Below are positions 1 through 7,758 of a stretch of DNA of 11,938 nucleotides, in pieces. Location of the stretch: the NCBI GenBank assembly GCA_002731985.1, contig PCCT01000070.1, positions 1 to 11,938 on the forward strand, read 5' to 3'. The DNA is from Nitrospinota bacterium (lineage in GTDB: Bacteria; Nitrospinota; Nitrospinia; Nitrospinales; VA-1). The position numbers and the translations under genes are program-made. The notes below the pieces were generated by a model. That model did not search any database. It saw only the letters and a list, made by a program, of their open reading frames with translations, and was not told the origin of the DNA. Position 1 is the stretch's first letter. The number at the start of each line of letters is the position of its first letter.

Positions 1-743
1 TGGTGAGCAGTTTGACCGGATTCTTCGTTCAGCGTAACAAGGCGATTGTTGGCAAAAATGCTTTTGCCCATGAGTCGGGTGTTCATCAAGATGGGTATCT
101 CAAGAAAAAGGACACCTATGAAATAATGAACCCCAAAGACATCGGACTCGAAGAGGCGGATTTGGTCCTTGGAAAACATTCGGGGCGCAATGCGCTGTCT
201 AAGAGAATTCAGGCTCTCGGCTACAAGTTGACGAATGCTGAGCTTGATGAGGTTTTTACTGATATAAAAATTCTTGCTGATGAAAAAAAGGAGATCTTTG
301 AGGAGGATATTATTTCACTTATCCAAAAACAGAAATTTTCTGAAGATAATATAGTTACGTACAAACTTGAAAGCTTGAAATGTTCATTTGATAGCGGAAA
401 GGTTCCGGAGGCGTCGGTTATCCTCATCAGCCGGGATGGTAAACGACATGAAGCAACAGCAAGTGGTGATGGCCCGGTCGATTCTATCTATCACGCTATT
501 GACCGTATCACAGGCATTTCTTGCAAGTTAATCGAATATCAGGTCATGTCCAAAACCAAGGGGACTGATGCTCAGGGAGAAGTTACTGTTCGCGTGGTCA
601 GCGAAAACCGAGAGGTTCTGGGCAAAGGAGTTGGTGTAAATACCATTGAAGCCAGTGGATTTGCCTACATCAATGCAGTGAACAAATTGTTGTTTAAAGC
701 CAAGTCAGGCCCGTTGGGCTCCAGCGAGATTCCGGGTCCATAA
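1..743 (+). CDS. leuA: 2-isopropylmalate synthase, C-terminal part (5' truncated by the window edge)
   Basis: LeuA condenses acetyl-CoA with 2-oxoisovalerate, the first committed step of leucine synthesis, in the cytoplasm. The frame is open from the first base, so the gene starts upstream and the metal-binding catalytic barrel is mostly missing. About 246 residues are visible. They begin in the end of the barrel and subdomain region, with the diagnostic stretch NKAIVGKNAFAHESGVHQDG at about residues 12-31, then VLGKHSGRNAL at about 55-65. The LeuA regulatory (dimer) domain follows, covering roughly the last 125 residues, with ASGDGPVDSIYHAID and a terminal GVGVNTIEASGFAYINAVN. In the family this domain binds leucine for feedback inhibition. 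The stop lies one base before the cmoA start, so the two genes are probably co-transcribed. The identification is firm; only the N-terminal half cannot be judged. Confidence 0.96.
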   Translation, partial: VSSLTGFFVQRNKAIVGKNAFAHESGVHQDGYLKKKDTYEIMNPKDIGLEEADLVLGKHSGRNALSKRIQALGYKLTNAELDEVFTDIKILADEKKEIFEEDIISLIQKQKFSEDNIVTYKLESLKCSFDSGKVPEASVILISRDGKRHEATASGDGPVDSIYHAIDRITGISCKLIEYQVMSKTKGTDAQGEVTVRVVSENREVLGKGVGVNTIEASGFAYINAVNKLLFKAKSGPLGSSEIPGP

Positions 744-744
744 T

Positions 745-1542
745 ATGACAACGTCATCGAGACTACCTTCAGTCAGGCCCACCACTCGTCGGCAAAGGAT
801 TGAGAGGGATAATAGTTTGAAGAACAGGGACGATCTTTTCCTGGATGAAAAAAGCCCTGAAAAGTTTGAGTTTAACAGCAAAGTCGCCGAAGTGTTTGAC
901 GATATGCTGAAACGCAGTGTTCCGCTTTATCGCGAATGTCAGGACCTGACCGTTGAATGGTGCAAACGTCTGGCCAAGCCAGATTCATGTATCTATGATC
1001 TGGGCTGTTCCACCGGTTCATTATTGTCACCGTTGGCAAGGAGTATTCCTGATTTGCCTGGACTCCGACTCATCGGTATAGACAATTCCCCTGCGATGCT
1101 TGGCAAGGCACACGAAAAACTGGGGAGTTTTGCAAACTCAGTGAGCCTTGTGGAGGCTGACCTGAATGATTCATTTTCGTTCAATCCGGCTTGCGCTATT
1201 GTAATGAACTACACCCTTCAATTTATCGCCCCCGAAGGTCGGAAATCTCTGCTTGAACAAATTTATCAATCGTTGATCCCGGATGGTGGACTTATCCTCA
1301 ATGAAAAAGTCCTGAGTGAGGATGAGCGCCTTCGCGAAACTTTCGTTGAAATGCACCACGACTTCAAACAAGGTCATGGTTATTCGCAAATGGAAATATC
1401 AAAAAAAAGGGACGCGCTAGAAAACATTCTCATCCCTTGGAAACTAAGCAAAACCAAGGCACTGATCCATGAGGCTGGATTCACCACTGTTGACGTGTTT
1501 TTCAAGTGGAACAACTTTGCCGGACTCGTTGCTTTGAAATAA
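745..1542 (+). CDS. cmoA: carboxy-S-adenosyl-L-methionine synthase CmoA
   Basis: CmoA converts SAM and prephenate to carboxy-SAM. CmoB uses this to make the 5-carboxymethoxy group of cmo5U at wobble position 34 of tRNAs. The 265-residue protein has a Rossmann methyltransferase fold with DLGCSTG (85-91) and IDNSPAM (112-118). It also has family-specific blocks shared with E. coli CmoA: VAEVFDDM (47-54), NYTLQF (155-160), MHHDFK (203-208) and KR (221-222), where R222 aligns with the carboxylate-binding Arg of E. coli CmoA. These separate it from generic methyltransferases. The ATG is one base past the leuA stop, suggesting translational coupling, and no clear ribosome site precedes it. The N-terminus is about 20 residues longer than in E. 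coli. A TTG at 817 preceded by AGGGA (805-809) would give 241 residues and is a plausible alternative start. No cmoB is in the window. Confidence 0.93.
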   Translation: MTTSSRLPSVRPTTRRQRIERDNSLKNRDDLFLDEKSPEKFEFNSKVAEVFDDMLKRSVPLYRECQDLTVEWCKRLAKPDSCIYDLGCSTGSLLSPLARSIPDLPGLRLIGIDNSPAMLGKAHEKLGSFANSVSLVEADLNDSFSFNPACAIVMNYTLQFIAPEGRKSLLEQIYQSLIPDGGLILNEKVLSEDERLRETFVEMHHDFKQGHGYSQMEISKKRDALENILIPWKLSKTKALIHEAGFTTVDVFFKWNNFAGLVALK

Positions 1543-1579
1543 TAACTACTGTATCATTTTAACCTTTGGAGAACCTGCA

Positions 1580-1765
1580 ATGCCACACTACGATCATCTT
1601 TGCAAAAAATGCAAAAAGTCATTCGCGGTGGAGATGAAAATTTCAGAAGTTGATAAAAAGAAAGTCTCCTGCCCTGAGTGCAAGTCAAAGGACGTAACGC
1701 GACAAGTCACTAACCAGTCATTTACCAGCGAAAGCATAAACCGCTATGTTTGGGATAAATCATAA
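1580..1765 (+). CDS. FmdB-family small zinc-ribbon protein
   Basis: A 61-residue protein beginning MPHYDHLCKKC, the typical start of FmdB-type (CxxC_CxxC_SSSS) zinc ribbons. Two CxxC knuckles, C8/C11 and C31/C34, are expected to hold one zinc ion. The family is annotated as putative regulatory proteins after FmdB of Methylophilus, but the role of most members is unknown. The Ser/Gly-rich tail common in the family is absent; the protein ends with a short polar segment. The ATG is preceded by a good ribosome site, GGAGA (1568-1572). The gene lies 37 bases after cmoA and 15 bases before the radical SAM gene on the same strand, so all may share a transcript. Confidence 0.85.
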   Translation: MPHYDHLCKKCKKSFAVEMKISEVDKKKVSCPECKSKDVTRQVTNQSFTSESINRYVWDKS

Positions 1766-1780
1766 TTAATTATCGATAAT

Positions 1781-2908
1781 ATGCTAACTACAGTTCAATC
1801 AGAAATCAAATCCATTCCCGGTCGTATTGGTGAGTTGGTTCAATTCCCTCTGCAACGCATCCATATCGAGCTGACCAACGTTTGCAATTTTGACTGTACT
1901 TTCTGCCCGAAGCAGGAGATGACACGCAAGTATGAGTATATGGAATATGAGCGCGTCTGCGCCATCATTGATCAGGTTGCTGAATACAACCTGAGCGAAA
2001 AAATCACTTTTCATGTGATGGGTGAACCATTTATGCACCCCCGGTTTTTTGAGATTCTAGATCACGCCGCACATCTTGGTGTAAAAACAGGAATCACCAC
2101 TAACGGAACTTATTTAGAAGAAGACATAGCCGCCAAAATTGAACAGGCAACTGTTTCACAGATAAATGTTTCCCTACAGACACCCGATGAAGAATCATTC
2201 AAAACACGTAAATCCAGAAAAATGGATTTCGAGCAGTATAAAAAACGCATCCTGGAATTCCTCGGTGCCTGTTTACGCCAGAAAAAACCACCAAAAATCA
2301 AAGTTCATTTTCTGAGCACTGTATTCAAGTCTGAAGTCCCCGGCGAGGACTGGTCACTGGGCACAATGAAGGCAATAAATAATACGGATGAACTTCGTCG
2401 CACCTTCGCCTACTGGGCAAAAGAAATAATAAACGTAACACCGGGAATTACTGAATCTGATAAGCAGGCTGTGCAAAATAGGATCGCAGGATTATCGGCG
2501 TTTAAATGGAATGTGGTGGAAATTGTACCCAACCTGTATTTTGAAACCTATGTACTGGATACTTGGGGCAATGCTTTTGTCGGCGAAGAAACTGTTCCTA
2601 CCAAAGTTGGCTACTGTAGTGCATTGACAGATCATTTCGCTATACTCGTTAATGGCGACATGACCTATTGCTGTAAAGATTTTGATGGCAAAACCACTGC
2701 CGGTAACGTTTTTGAAAAACCAATCGTCGAGTTATTGAACAGCCGTCCTATTCTGGATGCCATTGAAGGATTCATGAATAATAAAGTGGTACACCCTTAT
2801 TGTCAGAAATGCCTCGGCGGAAGCAGTAAGTTTAAATCATTTAGAAATGCGATCGGATCTATATTGATCTGGAGATATTTAAAAAACTTTTTTTATAATA
2901 AAAAATAG
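1781..2908 (+). CDS. radical SAM protein with SPASM-like C-terminal iron-sulfur domain, substrate unknown
   Basis: A 375-residue radical SAM enzyme. The cluster motif CNFDCTFC (C35, C39, C42) sits in the usual N-terminal context after IELTNV and should bind the SAM-coordinating 4Fe-4S cluster. MGEPFMHPRF (about 85-94) is the family's GGEP-like segment, and TTNGTYL (about 106-112) fits the next barrel strand. The C-terminal part has C279-x12-G-x4-C297, an extra C298, and C341-x2-C344. This resembles the first half of a SPASM domain and would allow one auxiliary cluster; the later C-x5-C-x3-C part is absent. Such proteins modify peptides, sugars or other small substrates, but nothing here identifies the substrate. 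No peptide precursor lies beside it. It is the last gene of the leuA-cmoA-fmdB run, with a weak ribosome site and a basic, aromatic C-terminus. Confidence 0.88.
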   Translation: MLTTVQSEIKSIPGRIGELVQFPLQRIHIELTNVCNFDCTFCPKQEMTRKYEYMEYERVCAIIDQVAEYNLSEKITFHVMGEPFMHPRFFEILDHAAHLGVKTGITTNGTYLEEDIAAKIEQATVSQINVSLQTPDEESFKTRKSRKMDFEQYKKRILEFLGACLRQKKPPKIKVHFLSTVFKSEVPGEDWSLGTMKAINNTDELRRTFAYWAKEIINVTPGITESDKQAVQNRIAGLSAFKWNVVEIVPNLYFETYVLDTWGNAFVGEETVPTKVGYCSALTDHFAILVNGDMTYCCKDFDGKTTAGNVFEKPIVELLNSRPILDAIEGFMNNKVVHPYCQKCLGGSSKFKSFRNAIGSILIWRYLKNFFYNKK

Positions 2909-2917
2909 CGTATCCAG

Positions 2918-2994
2918 CGGGATGTAGCGCAGCCTGGTAGCGCACGTCGTTCGGGACGACGGGGTCGGAAGTTCAAATCTTCTCATCCCGACCA
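2918..2994 (+). tRNA. tRNA-Pro, anticodon CGG
   Basis: A 77-base cloverleaf. The acceptor arms CGGGATG (2918-2924) and CATCCCG (2984-2990) pair perfectly, followed by A and an encoded CCA. The D-arm is GCGC/GCGC. The anticodon stem CGTCG/CGACG encloses loop TTCGGGA, giving anticodon CGG, which reads CCG (Pro). The T-loop is TTCAAAT. It starts with CGG, as proline tRNAs typically do. It lies just after the radical SAM gene on the same strand. No convincing terminator follows directly. Confidence 0.97.
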
Positions 2995-3153
2995 TATAAA
3001 ACAGCAGGTTAAAGATAGGGGTCTGCCATCCCCCCCATATTCAAGCGTCTTTAAATTGAAAGGATAATTTTCTTTCTTTCCATATATTTCAACGTTTCAA
3101 TATGGTATAAGTAGTAAAGTTTTTATCCGAAAATCGTGAATCATCAGATAATC

Positions 3154-3161
3154 AAGGGGGT
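3154..3161 (+). promoter_or_regulatory. strong ribosome-binding site deciding the rpsU start
   Basis: AAGGGGGT can pair along its whole length with the 16S rRNA tail if one G-U pair is allowed. Six bases separate it from an in-frame ATT at 3168. It is among the strongest Shine-Dalgarno sequences in the window and supports placing the bS21 start at this ATT. Confidence 0.75.
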
Positions 3162-3167
3162 CTTCTC

Positions 3168-3374
3168 ATTACTCAAGTAATCGTTTATCAAAATCAGGTG
3201 GAGCGGGCGCTAAAGGTTTTAAAGCGCCAATTAAATAAAGATGGTTTATTTAAAGATCTTAAACAGAGACGGTTTTATATGAAACCATCCGTGAAGAAAA
3301 AACTAAAGATCAAAGAGGCTAAAAAGAAGCGGAAAGCGGCGAATCGTCGTTCAAGTTCTTCGTGGCAGTTATAA
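3168..3374 (+). CDS. rpsU: 30S ribosomal protein bS21, apparent ATT start codon
   Basis: bS21 is a small basic protein of the 30S platform, near the 16S rRNA 3' end, that helps mRNA binding during initiation. The 68-residue reading begins (M)TQVIVYQNQVERALKVLKRQ and includes KDLKQRRFYMKPSVKKK, followed by a very Lys/Arg-rich tail. This is the bS21 pattern: a V-x-V start, ALRRFKR-like helix, RR-x-FYEKPS-like core and basic C-terminus. Length is typical. No ATG, GTG or TTG lies in frame between the upstream stop (3108-3110) and the conserved N-terminus. A later GTG at 3198 would remove the conserved first strand. The ATT at 3168, spaced correctly from AAGGGGGT, is therefore the likely start. 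The gene stands alone between tRNA-Pro and a strong terminator, not in an rpsU-dnaG-rpoD operon. The product is confident; the start codon is inferred. Confidence 0.92.
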   Translation: MTQVIVYQNQVERALKVLKRQLNKDGLFKDLKQRRFYMKPSVKKKLKIKEAKKKRKAANRRSSSSWQL

Positions 3375-3445
3375 GATAAAACTGCCTGTCAAACCATCGC
3401 GCAGTAAGGTGGGGTAGCGCCGTGGTCGTGCCAAAGAAAAAAAAT

Positions 3446-3480
3446 AAAATGGGTTACGGTTTTATGCCGTAACCCATTTT
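3446..3480. terminator. bidirectional intrinsic terminator between convergent rpsU and polA
   Basis: Arm AAAATGGGTTACGG (3446-3459), a 7-base loop, then CCGTAACCCATTTT (3467-3480): a perfect 14-bp stem. The + strand reads into TTTT and the - strand likewise, because the 5' arm is flanked by a long A tract (3436-3449). It sits between rpsU (+) and polA (-), as expected for a shared terminator. Confidence 0.9.
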
Positions 3481-3604
3481 TCATTCATAGCAAACTGAAA
3501 ATATTATGAGCATTCCCTAATAGCCACACAAAATATTATACTTGTCATTTAACAACCTCTAATATTATTTTATTCAGGCAATCAAAATCAACAGGTTTAG
3601 AGCC

Positions 3605-6319
3605 CTAATGAGCGTCGTTCCAGTTTTTCCCCCAGCCCATATCTACAACAAGGGGAACCGAAAGCTTGCAGGCTCCCTCCATTTCATTTTTCACTAATGA
3701 CTCCATTTTAGTTTTTTCTTCAACCGGACACTCAAACACCAGTTCATCGTGGACTTGAAGAATCATTTTAGATTGTAATTTCATGTCTCTAATTTGATGC
3801 GACAATTGAATCATCGCAACTTTTATCAGATCAGCGGCAGTCCCCTGGATCGGAGAATTAATAGCAACCCTCTCAGCCCCTTCTCTCACTTGCCTGTTTT
3901 TACTATTAAGGTCCGGCAGGTACCTGCGTCGATTAAACAGGGTCAGGGTGTATCCGTTTTTGCGAGCCTCGGATACGGTGTTTTCCATATAAACTTTCAC
4001 GTTTTTGTATAAACCAAAATACTGGTCTATAAAATCCCTAGCATCCCGCTGGCTGATTTTGAGTTGGCGCGATAATCCAAAAGCACTTAACCCATAAACA
4101 ATTCCAAAATTAACCGCTTTGGCCATACGCCTTGATTCCTCATCAACATTATCAATTGAACTTCCAAAAATCTCTGCCGCCGTCCTAGAGTGAATATCTT
4201 CACCCTTTTCAAAAGCGCTCCTCAATGCTTCATCTCCTGAGAGATGCGCAAGGATTCTTAATTCAACTTGCGAATAATCAGCAGACAAAAGCATACCGTC
4301 TCCTTCAGCAGTGAAAGCCTTGCGAATTGCTTTACCCATATCTGACCGGATGGGTATGTTCTGAAGATTCGGATTACTACTGCTCAATCGCCCAGTAGCA
4401 GCAACAGTCTGATTGAAGGATGTATGGACCCGCCCTGACTTTTTAAATATTTCCTCAGGAAGTGCATCTACATAGGTAGATTTCAATTTTGCCAATTGAC
4501 GATAGGTAAGAATTTTCTCAGGAAGTTCATGTTCATCAGCCAATTGCTCAAGTACAGAAACATCCGTGGAAAAACCCGTCTTTGTTTTTTTTATAACCGG
4601 CAGTTTCATTTTCTCAAATAAAATTACCGAGAGTTGTTTGGGTGAGTTGATGTTAAATGTTTCATCAGCGAGCGCGTATATCGCTATCTCCAAAAGACGC
4701 AATTTGTTGTCAAGATCACTGGATAATTCCGTCAGATGTTTCCTGTCAACATGAACGCCATTAATTTCCATTTCAGCGAGCACTTCAAGCAGAGGCAATT
4801 CCATCTTCTGATATAACTTGAGAGTGTAATCCTTAAGCCGAGGCTCAAGTCGGCTTTTAAGCCGCCAGGTCATATCAGAGTCCTCGGCGGCGTAACTCGT
4901 CGCCCGTTCAATCTCAACCTCGTCAAAACCAACTTCCTTTTTACCGGTCCCCACCATTTCCTTATACGTTAAATTTTTATGACCAAAATGCTCCAGGGAA
5001 AGAGCATCCAGACCATGCCCTCTACTGGATGGATTGAGTAGGTAGGAAGCGATCATCGTATCGGAATCGATACCCTTCAAAAAGACTCCCTCATTGGCCA
5101 ACACAATCAAATCATATTTAATATTGTGGCCGCATTTTTTTATGTGCTCATTCTCAAGGATAGGTTTAAGTTTCTCAAATACCATTCCCAGTCCCAATTG
5201 ACTTGGGACACCGAGATATCTGTGAGTTAGCGGAAGGTAGCAAGCTTTGCCTTCTTCAAAGGAGAAGGAAATACCAACAGCACGGGCCCAAACCGGACGC
5301 TTACTTGTCGTTTCCATATCGAATGCAAAAGTTTTTTTCTTAACCAGATTTTTCAGAAGCCGATCCAATGACTCTTCTGTCAGGATAGTTTCATATTCTG
5401 AACGGTCCACGACCGGGCGGTCCACGACCAAGGTGTCCACCTTGCCGGGTTCAGACACAGCATCCTCCAGGCCATCAATGAACGATGTAAACTCAAACTC
5501 CTCGAACATTTTTCTAAGCTGAGCATTATCAAACTTACGAAGCTTCATATCATCAAGTTTGAATTCGATGTCCATATTGGTGTTGATGGTAACAAGCTCG
5601 CGGCTCATAAGAGCATTGTCCTTATCCCGCTCCAATTTTTCCTTAACCTTTTTCTTCTCTACCTCATCAATTCGTTCATAGAGGGATTTAATAGAACCAA
5701 ATTTTTGAATCAATTCAGCGGCCGTTTTTGGACCAACTCCCGCAACTCCCGGAATATGATCGCTGGAGTCTCCCATCAAGCCCATTACTTCAATGACCTG
5801 GCCTGGGCCAACACCAAATTTTTCAATCACGTCTGCATCAACAAATTTTTTATTTTTCATTGTGTCCAACATGTGCACATTGGGCGATATCAATTGCATC
5901 ATATCCTTGTCACCACTGACAATAGACACCTCCAGCCCAGCCTGCTCCCCTTTTTTGGCCAGCGTACCAATAATATCGTCGGCTTCGAATCCGGGTCGAC
6001 GGAGACTTGATAGTCCATAGGCTTCAACAAGAGGCTCAAAAAACGGGAATTGCTGAGCCAGTTCCTCCGGAGGAGCATCCCGGTTGGCTTTGTATTCCGT
6101 ATATAATTCATGGCGAAAAGTTTTCTCAGGACTGTCAAATGCGACCACCAGATAATCTGGTTTTTCATCGCGTATCACTTTTTGAATCATATTGATAAAC
6201 CCATATAACGCATTCGTTGGAAAACCTTTAGAGGTTGAAAGTTGTTGCCTCACACCAAAAAACGCGCGAAATATATAAGAGGAACCGTCAATCAGATAAA
6301 GTGTTTTACGTTTGTCCAT
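3605..6319 (-). CDS. polA: DNA polymerase I, full length with both exonuclease domains
   Basis: PolA removes RNA primers and fills gaps during lagging-strand maturation and excision repair. At 904 residues it is close to E. coli PolI (928). The 5'-3' (FEN-like) nuclease fills about 1-290, with LIDGSSYIFRAF (9-20), FEADDIIG (111-118), SGDKDMMQL (135-143) and GVGPKTA (194-200). The proofreading domain (about 300-490) keeps its catalytic residues: D334 and E336 (FDMET), D403 (NIKYD), and Y476/D480 (YAAED). The polymerase domain has motif A SADYSQVELR (D681), motif B RRMAKAVNFGIVYG (K734, F738) and motif C QVHDELVFE (H857, D858, E859). The C-terminus GWGKNWNDAH is typical. The start ATG fits the conserved N-terminus, but its ribosome site is weak. 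Unlike many family members, nothing suggests loss of proofreading. It converges on rpsU across the shared hairpin. Confidence 0.98.
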   Translation of the reverse strand: MDKRKTLYLIDGSSYIFRAFFGVRQQLSTSKGFPTNALYGFINMIQKVIRDEKPDYLVVAFDSPEKTFRHELYTEYKANRDAPPEELAQQFPFFEPLVEAYGLSSLRRPGFEADDIIGTLAKKGEQAGLEVSIVSGDKDMMQLISPNVHMLDTMKNKKFVDADVIEKFGVGPGQVIEVMGLMGDSSDHIPGVAGVGPKTAAELIQKFGSIKSLYERIDEVEKKKVKEKLERDKDNALMSRELVTINTNMDIEFKLDDMKLRKFDNAQLRKMFEEFEFTSFIDGLEDAVSEPGKVDTLVVDRPVVDRSEYETILTEESLDRLLKNLVKKKTFAFDMETTSKRPVWARAVGISFSFEEGKACYLPLTHRYLGVPSQLGLGMVFEKLKPILENEHIKKCGHNIKYDLIVLANEGVFLKGIDSDTMIASYLLNPSSRGHGLDALSLEHFGHKNLTYKEMVGTGKKEVGFDEVEIERATSYAAEDSDMTWRLKSRLEPRLKDYTLKLYQKMELPLLEVLAEMEINGVHVDRKHLTELSSDLDNKLRLLEIAIYALADETFNINSPKQLSVILFEKMKLPVIKKTKTGFSTDVSVLEQLADEHELPEKILTYRQLAKLKSTYVDALPEEIFKKSGRVHTSFNQTVAATGRLSSSNPNLQNIPIRSDMGKAIRKAFTAEGDGMLLSADYSQVELRILAHLSGDEALRSAFEKGEDIHSRTAAEIFGSSIDNVDEESRRMAKAVNFGIVYGLSAFGLSRQLKISQRDARDFIDQYFGLYKNVKVYMENTVSEARKNGYTLTLFNRRRYLPDLNSKNRQVREGAERVAINSPIQGTAADLIKVAMIQLSHQIRDMKLQSKMILQVHDELVFECPVEEKTKMESLVKNEMEGACKLSVPLVVDMGWGKNWNDAH

Positions 6320-6380
6320 ATACGAAGTATAAATAAATGATAGATAGTTAAGTAATAGAGTAACCCATAAAATATACTAA

Positions 6381-6592
6381 CCTGACAATCAAAGCGAAAA
6401 CGAGGATATCGACAGAATATTCAAGCCATTCAAACGTCTACACGGTGGCTCAACTTTCGAAGGTACAGGTATTGGCCTTGCCACATGTACAAAAGTTGTC
6501 GAATGCCACGGAGGCAGTCTCACCGCAAAAGTGCCCTCGGGAAAGGTGCCACTTTTATAATTCTCCTGCCAAGCGTATCGCAATCGCTATAA
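6381..6592 (+). pseudogene. remnant of a sensor histidine kinase C-terminus (HATPase domain), frameshifted
   Basis: In the frame from 6381 the DNA reads [13 protein letters not shown], then [19 protein letters not shown] and [10 protein letters not shown]. These are the F and G2 boxes at the end of the histidine-kinase ATP-binding domain (usual form IFEPFKRLHG...GTGIGLA...IVERHGG). After PSGK the frame hits a stop at 6558. Restoring one G in AAGGTGCC (6543-6550) gives [10 protein letters not shown], the expected final strand, which then runs to a stop at 6590-6592. So there is an apparent one-base deletion. Upstream, a stop at 6378 and AT-rich sequence replace the rest of the kinase. The DNQSENEDI segment looks like a decayed DNGIGF box. 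No start codon or ribosome site is present. It sits between divergent polA and kdsD. The family assignment is strong; the deletion history is inferred. Confidence 0.85.
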
Positions 6593-6658
6593 TTTCCAAT
6601 TACAGCTTGCTTTCAAATAGATCACACCTCTGGGCACTCAGAAACCCGATGGCCGCCA

Positions 6659-6674
6659 ACCCGGTTTGCCGGGT
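6659..6674. other. small GC-rich hairpin in the spacer before kdsD
   Basis: ACCCGG (6659-6664), loop TTTG, CCGGGT (6669-6674): a perfect 6-bp stem. No T tract follows on either strand, so it is not a canonical terminator. The rest of the spacer 6593-6750 is AT-rich, with TATAAC at 6729-6734 as a possible -10 for kdsD but no matching -35 that I trust. I see no gene in it. Confidence 0.35.
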
Positions 6675-6750
6675 AAACAAAATTATGCTAACATAGAAAC
6701 TTTAATTCTGCCCTAAAGTATTTAATTATATAACGTTAAAGAATTTAACC

Positions 6751-7758
6751 ATGCCTGTATCAAAGAGTAGCTCAAAAAAAAAGGCCGCCACAAACCGCAC
6801 TCTTCTTAATACCGCCAAGCGTGTGTTGAAGATTGAAAGTGATGCTGTAGCGGCTTTGGCTGATCGTTTGGGAACAGATTTCCCAAAGGTTATTCATGCA
6901 TTGAGTGACAGGAAAGGCCGCCTGATAATAACTGGCATGGGAAAATCGGGGCTTATTGGTCAAAAAATTGCCGCTACTATGTCCAGTGTTGGTCTACCCG
7001 CAGTTTACATGCACGCGGCAGAAGCCATTCACGGTGATTTGGGTCTAATCTCGCACAATGATGTTGTAATCGCAATATCTAACAGCGGTGAAACGGAAGA
7101 AATTATAAAACTCCTGCCAACTTTAAGCCGTCTTAATTGCACTCTTATTGCGATGACAGGTAATCGCAAATCAACGTTAGCAACTCGGAGTGACCTTGTT
7201 CTTGATGTTGGCGTCAAAAAAGAAGCAGGCGGTAACGGCCTGGTCCCGACAACCAGTACCACAGCAACGCTGGCCATGGGCGATGCACTTGTGATCGCTT
7301 ATCTTGAATTGCATGGATTCACAGAGGCAAGCTTCGCTCTCAACCACCCAGGTGGAAGCTTAGGGCGTAAAATGCTAACCACTATTGGAGACTTAATGCA
7401 TGTTGGAGAACATGTCCCAATAGTTTATGAAAATTCGGATATCTCAGCCGTTATATCAGAAATAACTAAAAAGCGATTGGGCGTCACTCTGGTTACAGAC
7501 AAGAAAAGTCAGCTAAAAGGAATCATTACCGATGGCGACTTACGCCGGATGATTGAGCATAAAATGGACATTGCAAAAGTCCGCGCACGGGACCTGTCAA
7601 AGGGTCTGCCTAAATGTATTAAAAAGGATAATTTGGCTACCAAAGCAGTACAACTTATGGAAGAATACTCGATCACTTCCCTGGTTGTCAGTGAAAACGG
7701 GAAAAAAGTGGAAGGGGTCATTCATCTGCATGATCTGCTCAAAGCAGGCATCGTATGA
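6751..7758 (+). CDS. kdsD: D-arabinose-5-phosphate isomerase (KdsD/KpsF/GutQ family)
   Basis: This enzyme interconverts ribulose-5-phosphate and arabinose-5-phosphate, the first step toward Kdo, the inner-core sugar of lipopolysaccharide. The 335 residues form an N-terminal SIS sugar-isomerase domain (about 38-205) with ITGMGKSGLIG (60-70), AISNSGETEEI (108-118), PTTSTTATLAMGDAL (166-180) and NHPGGSLGR (198-206). Two CBS domains follow (about 215-270 and 280-333). K65, E117, E158 and H199 sit at a constant offset of 6 from the catalytic residues K59, E111, E152 and H193 that I recall for E. coli KdsD. Length matches the family (about 328). The Lys/Ser-rich first 13 residues are non-conserved, and the ribosome site is weak. 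kdsC, kdsA or lpt genes, often beside it, are absent here; alaS follows 92 bases downstream on the same strand. GutQ-type paralogs cannot be fully excluded. Confidence 0.95.
   Translation: MPVSKSSSKKKAATNRTLLNTAKRVLKIESDAVAALADRLGTDFPKVIHALSDRKGRLIITGMGKSGLIGQKIAATMSSVGLPAVYMHAAEAIHGDLGLISHNDVVIAISNSGETEEIIKLLPTLSRLNCTLIAMTGNRKSTLATRSDLVLDVGVKKEAGGNGLVPTTSTTATLAMGDALVIAYLELHGFTEASFALNHPGGSLGRKMLTTIGDLMHVGEHVPIVYENSDISAVISEITKKRLGVTLVTDKKSQLKGIITDGDLRRMIEHKMDIAKVRARDLSKGLPKCIKKDNLATKAVQLMEEYSITSLVVSENGKKVEGVIHLHDLLKAGIV

Noticed and set aside
3014..3038. GGGG/CCCC hairpin after tRNA-Pro as a terminator
   Set aside because: Only a 4-5 bp stem and no following T tract; too weak to call.
3498..3568. 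Three AATATTAT-type repeats (3498, 3530, 3561) downstream of polA
   Set aside because: Short AT-rich words in an AT-rich spacer; spacings are irregular and no flanking structure supports a site.
6389..6583. 64-codon - frame between polA and kdsD
   Set aside because: It is the complement of the histidine-kinase remnant, whose + strand reading gives clear family motifs.
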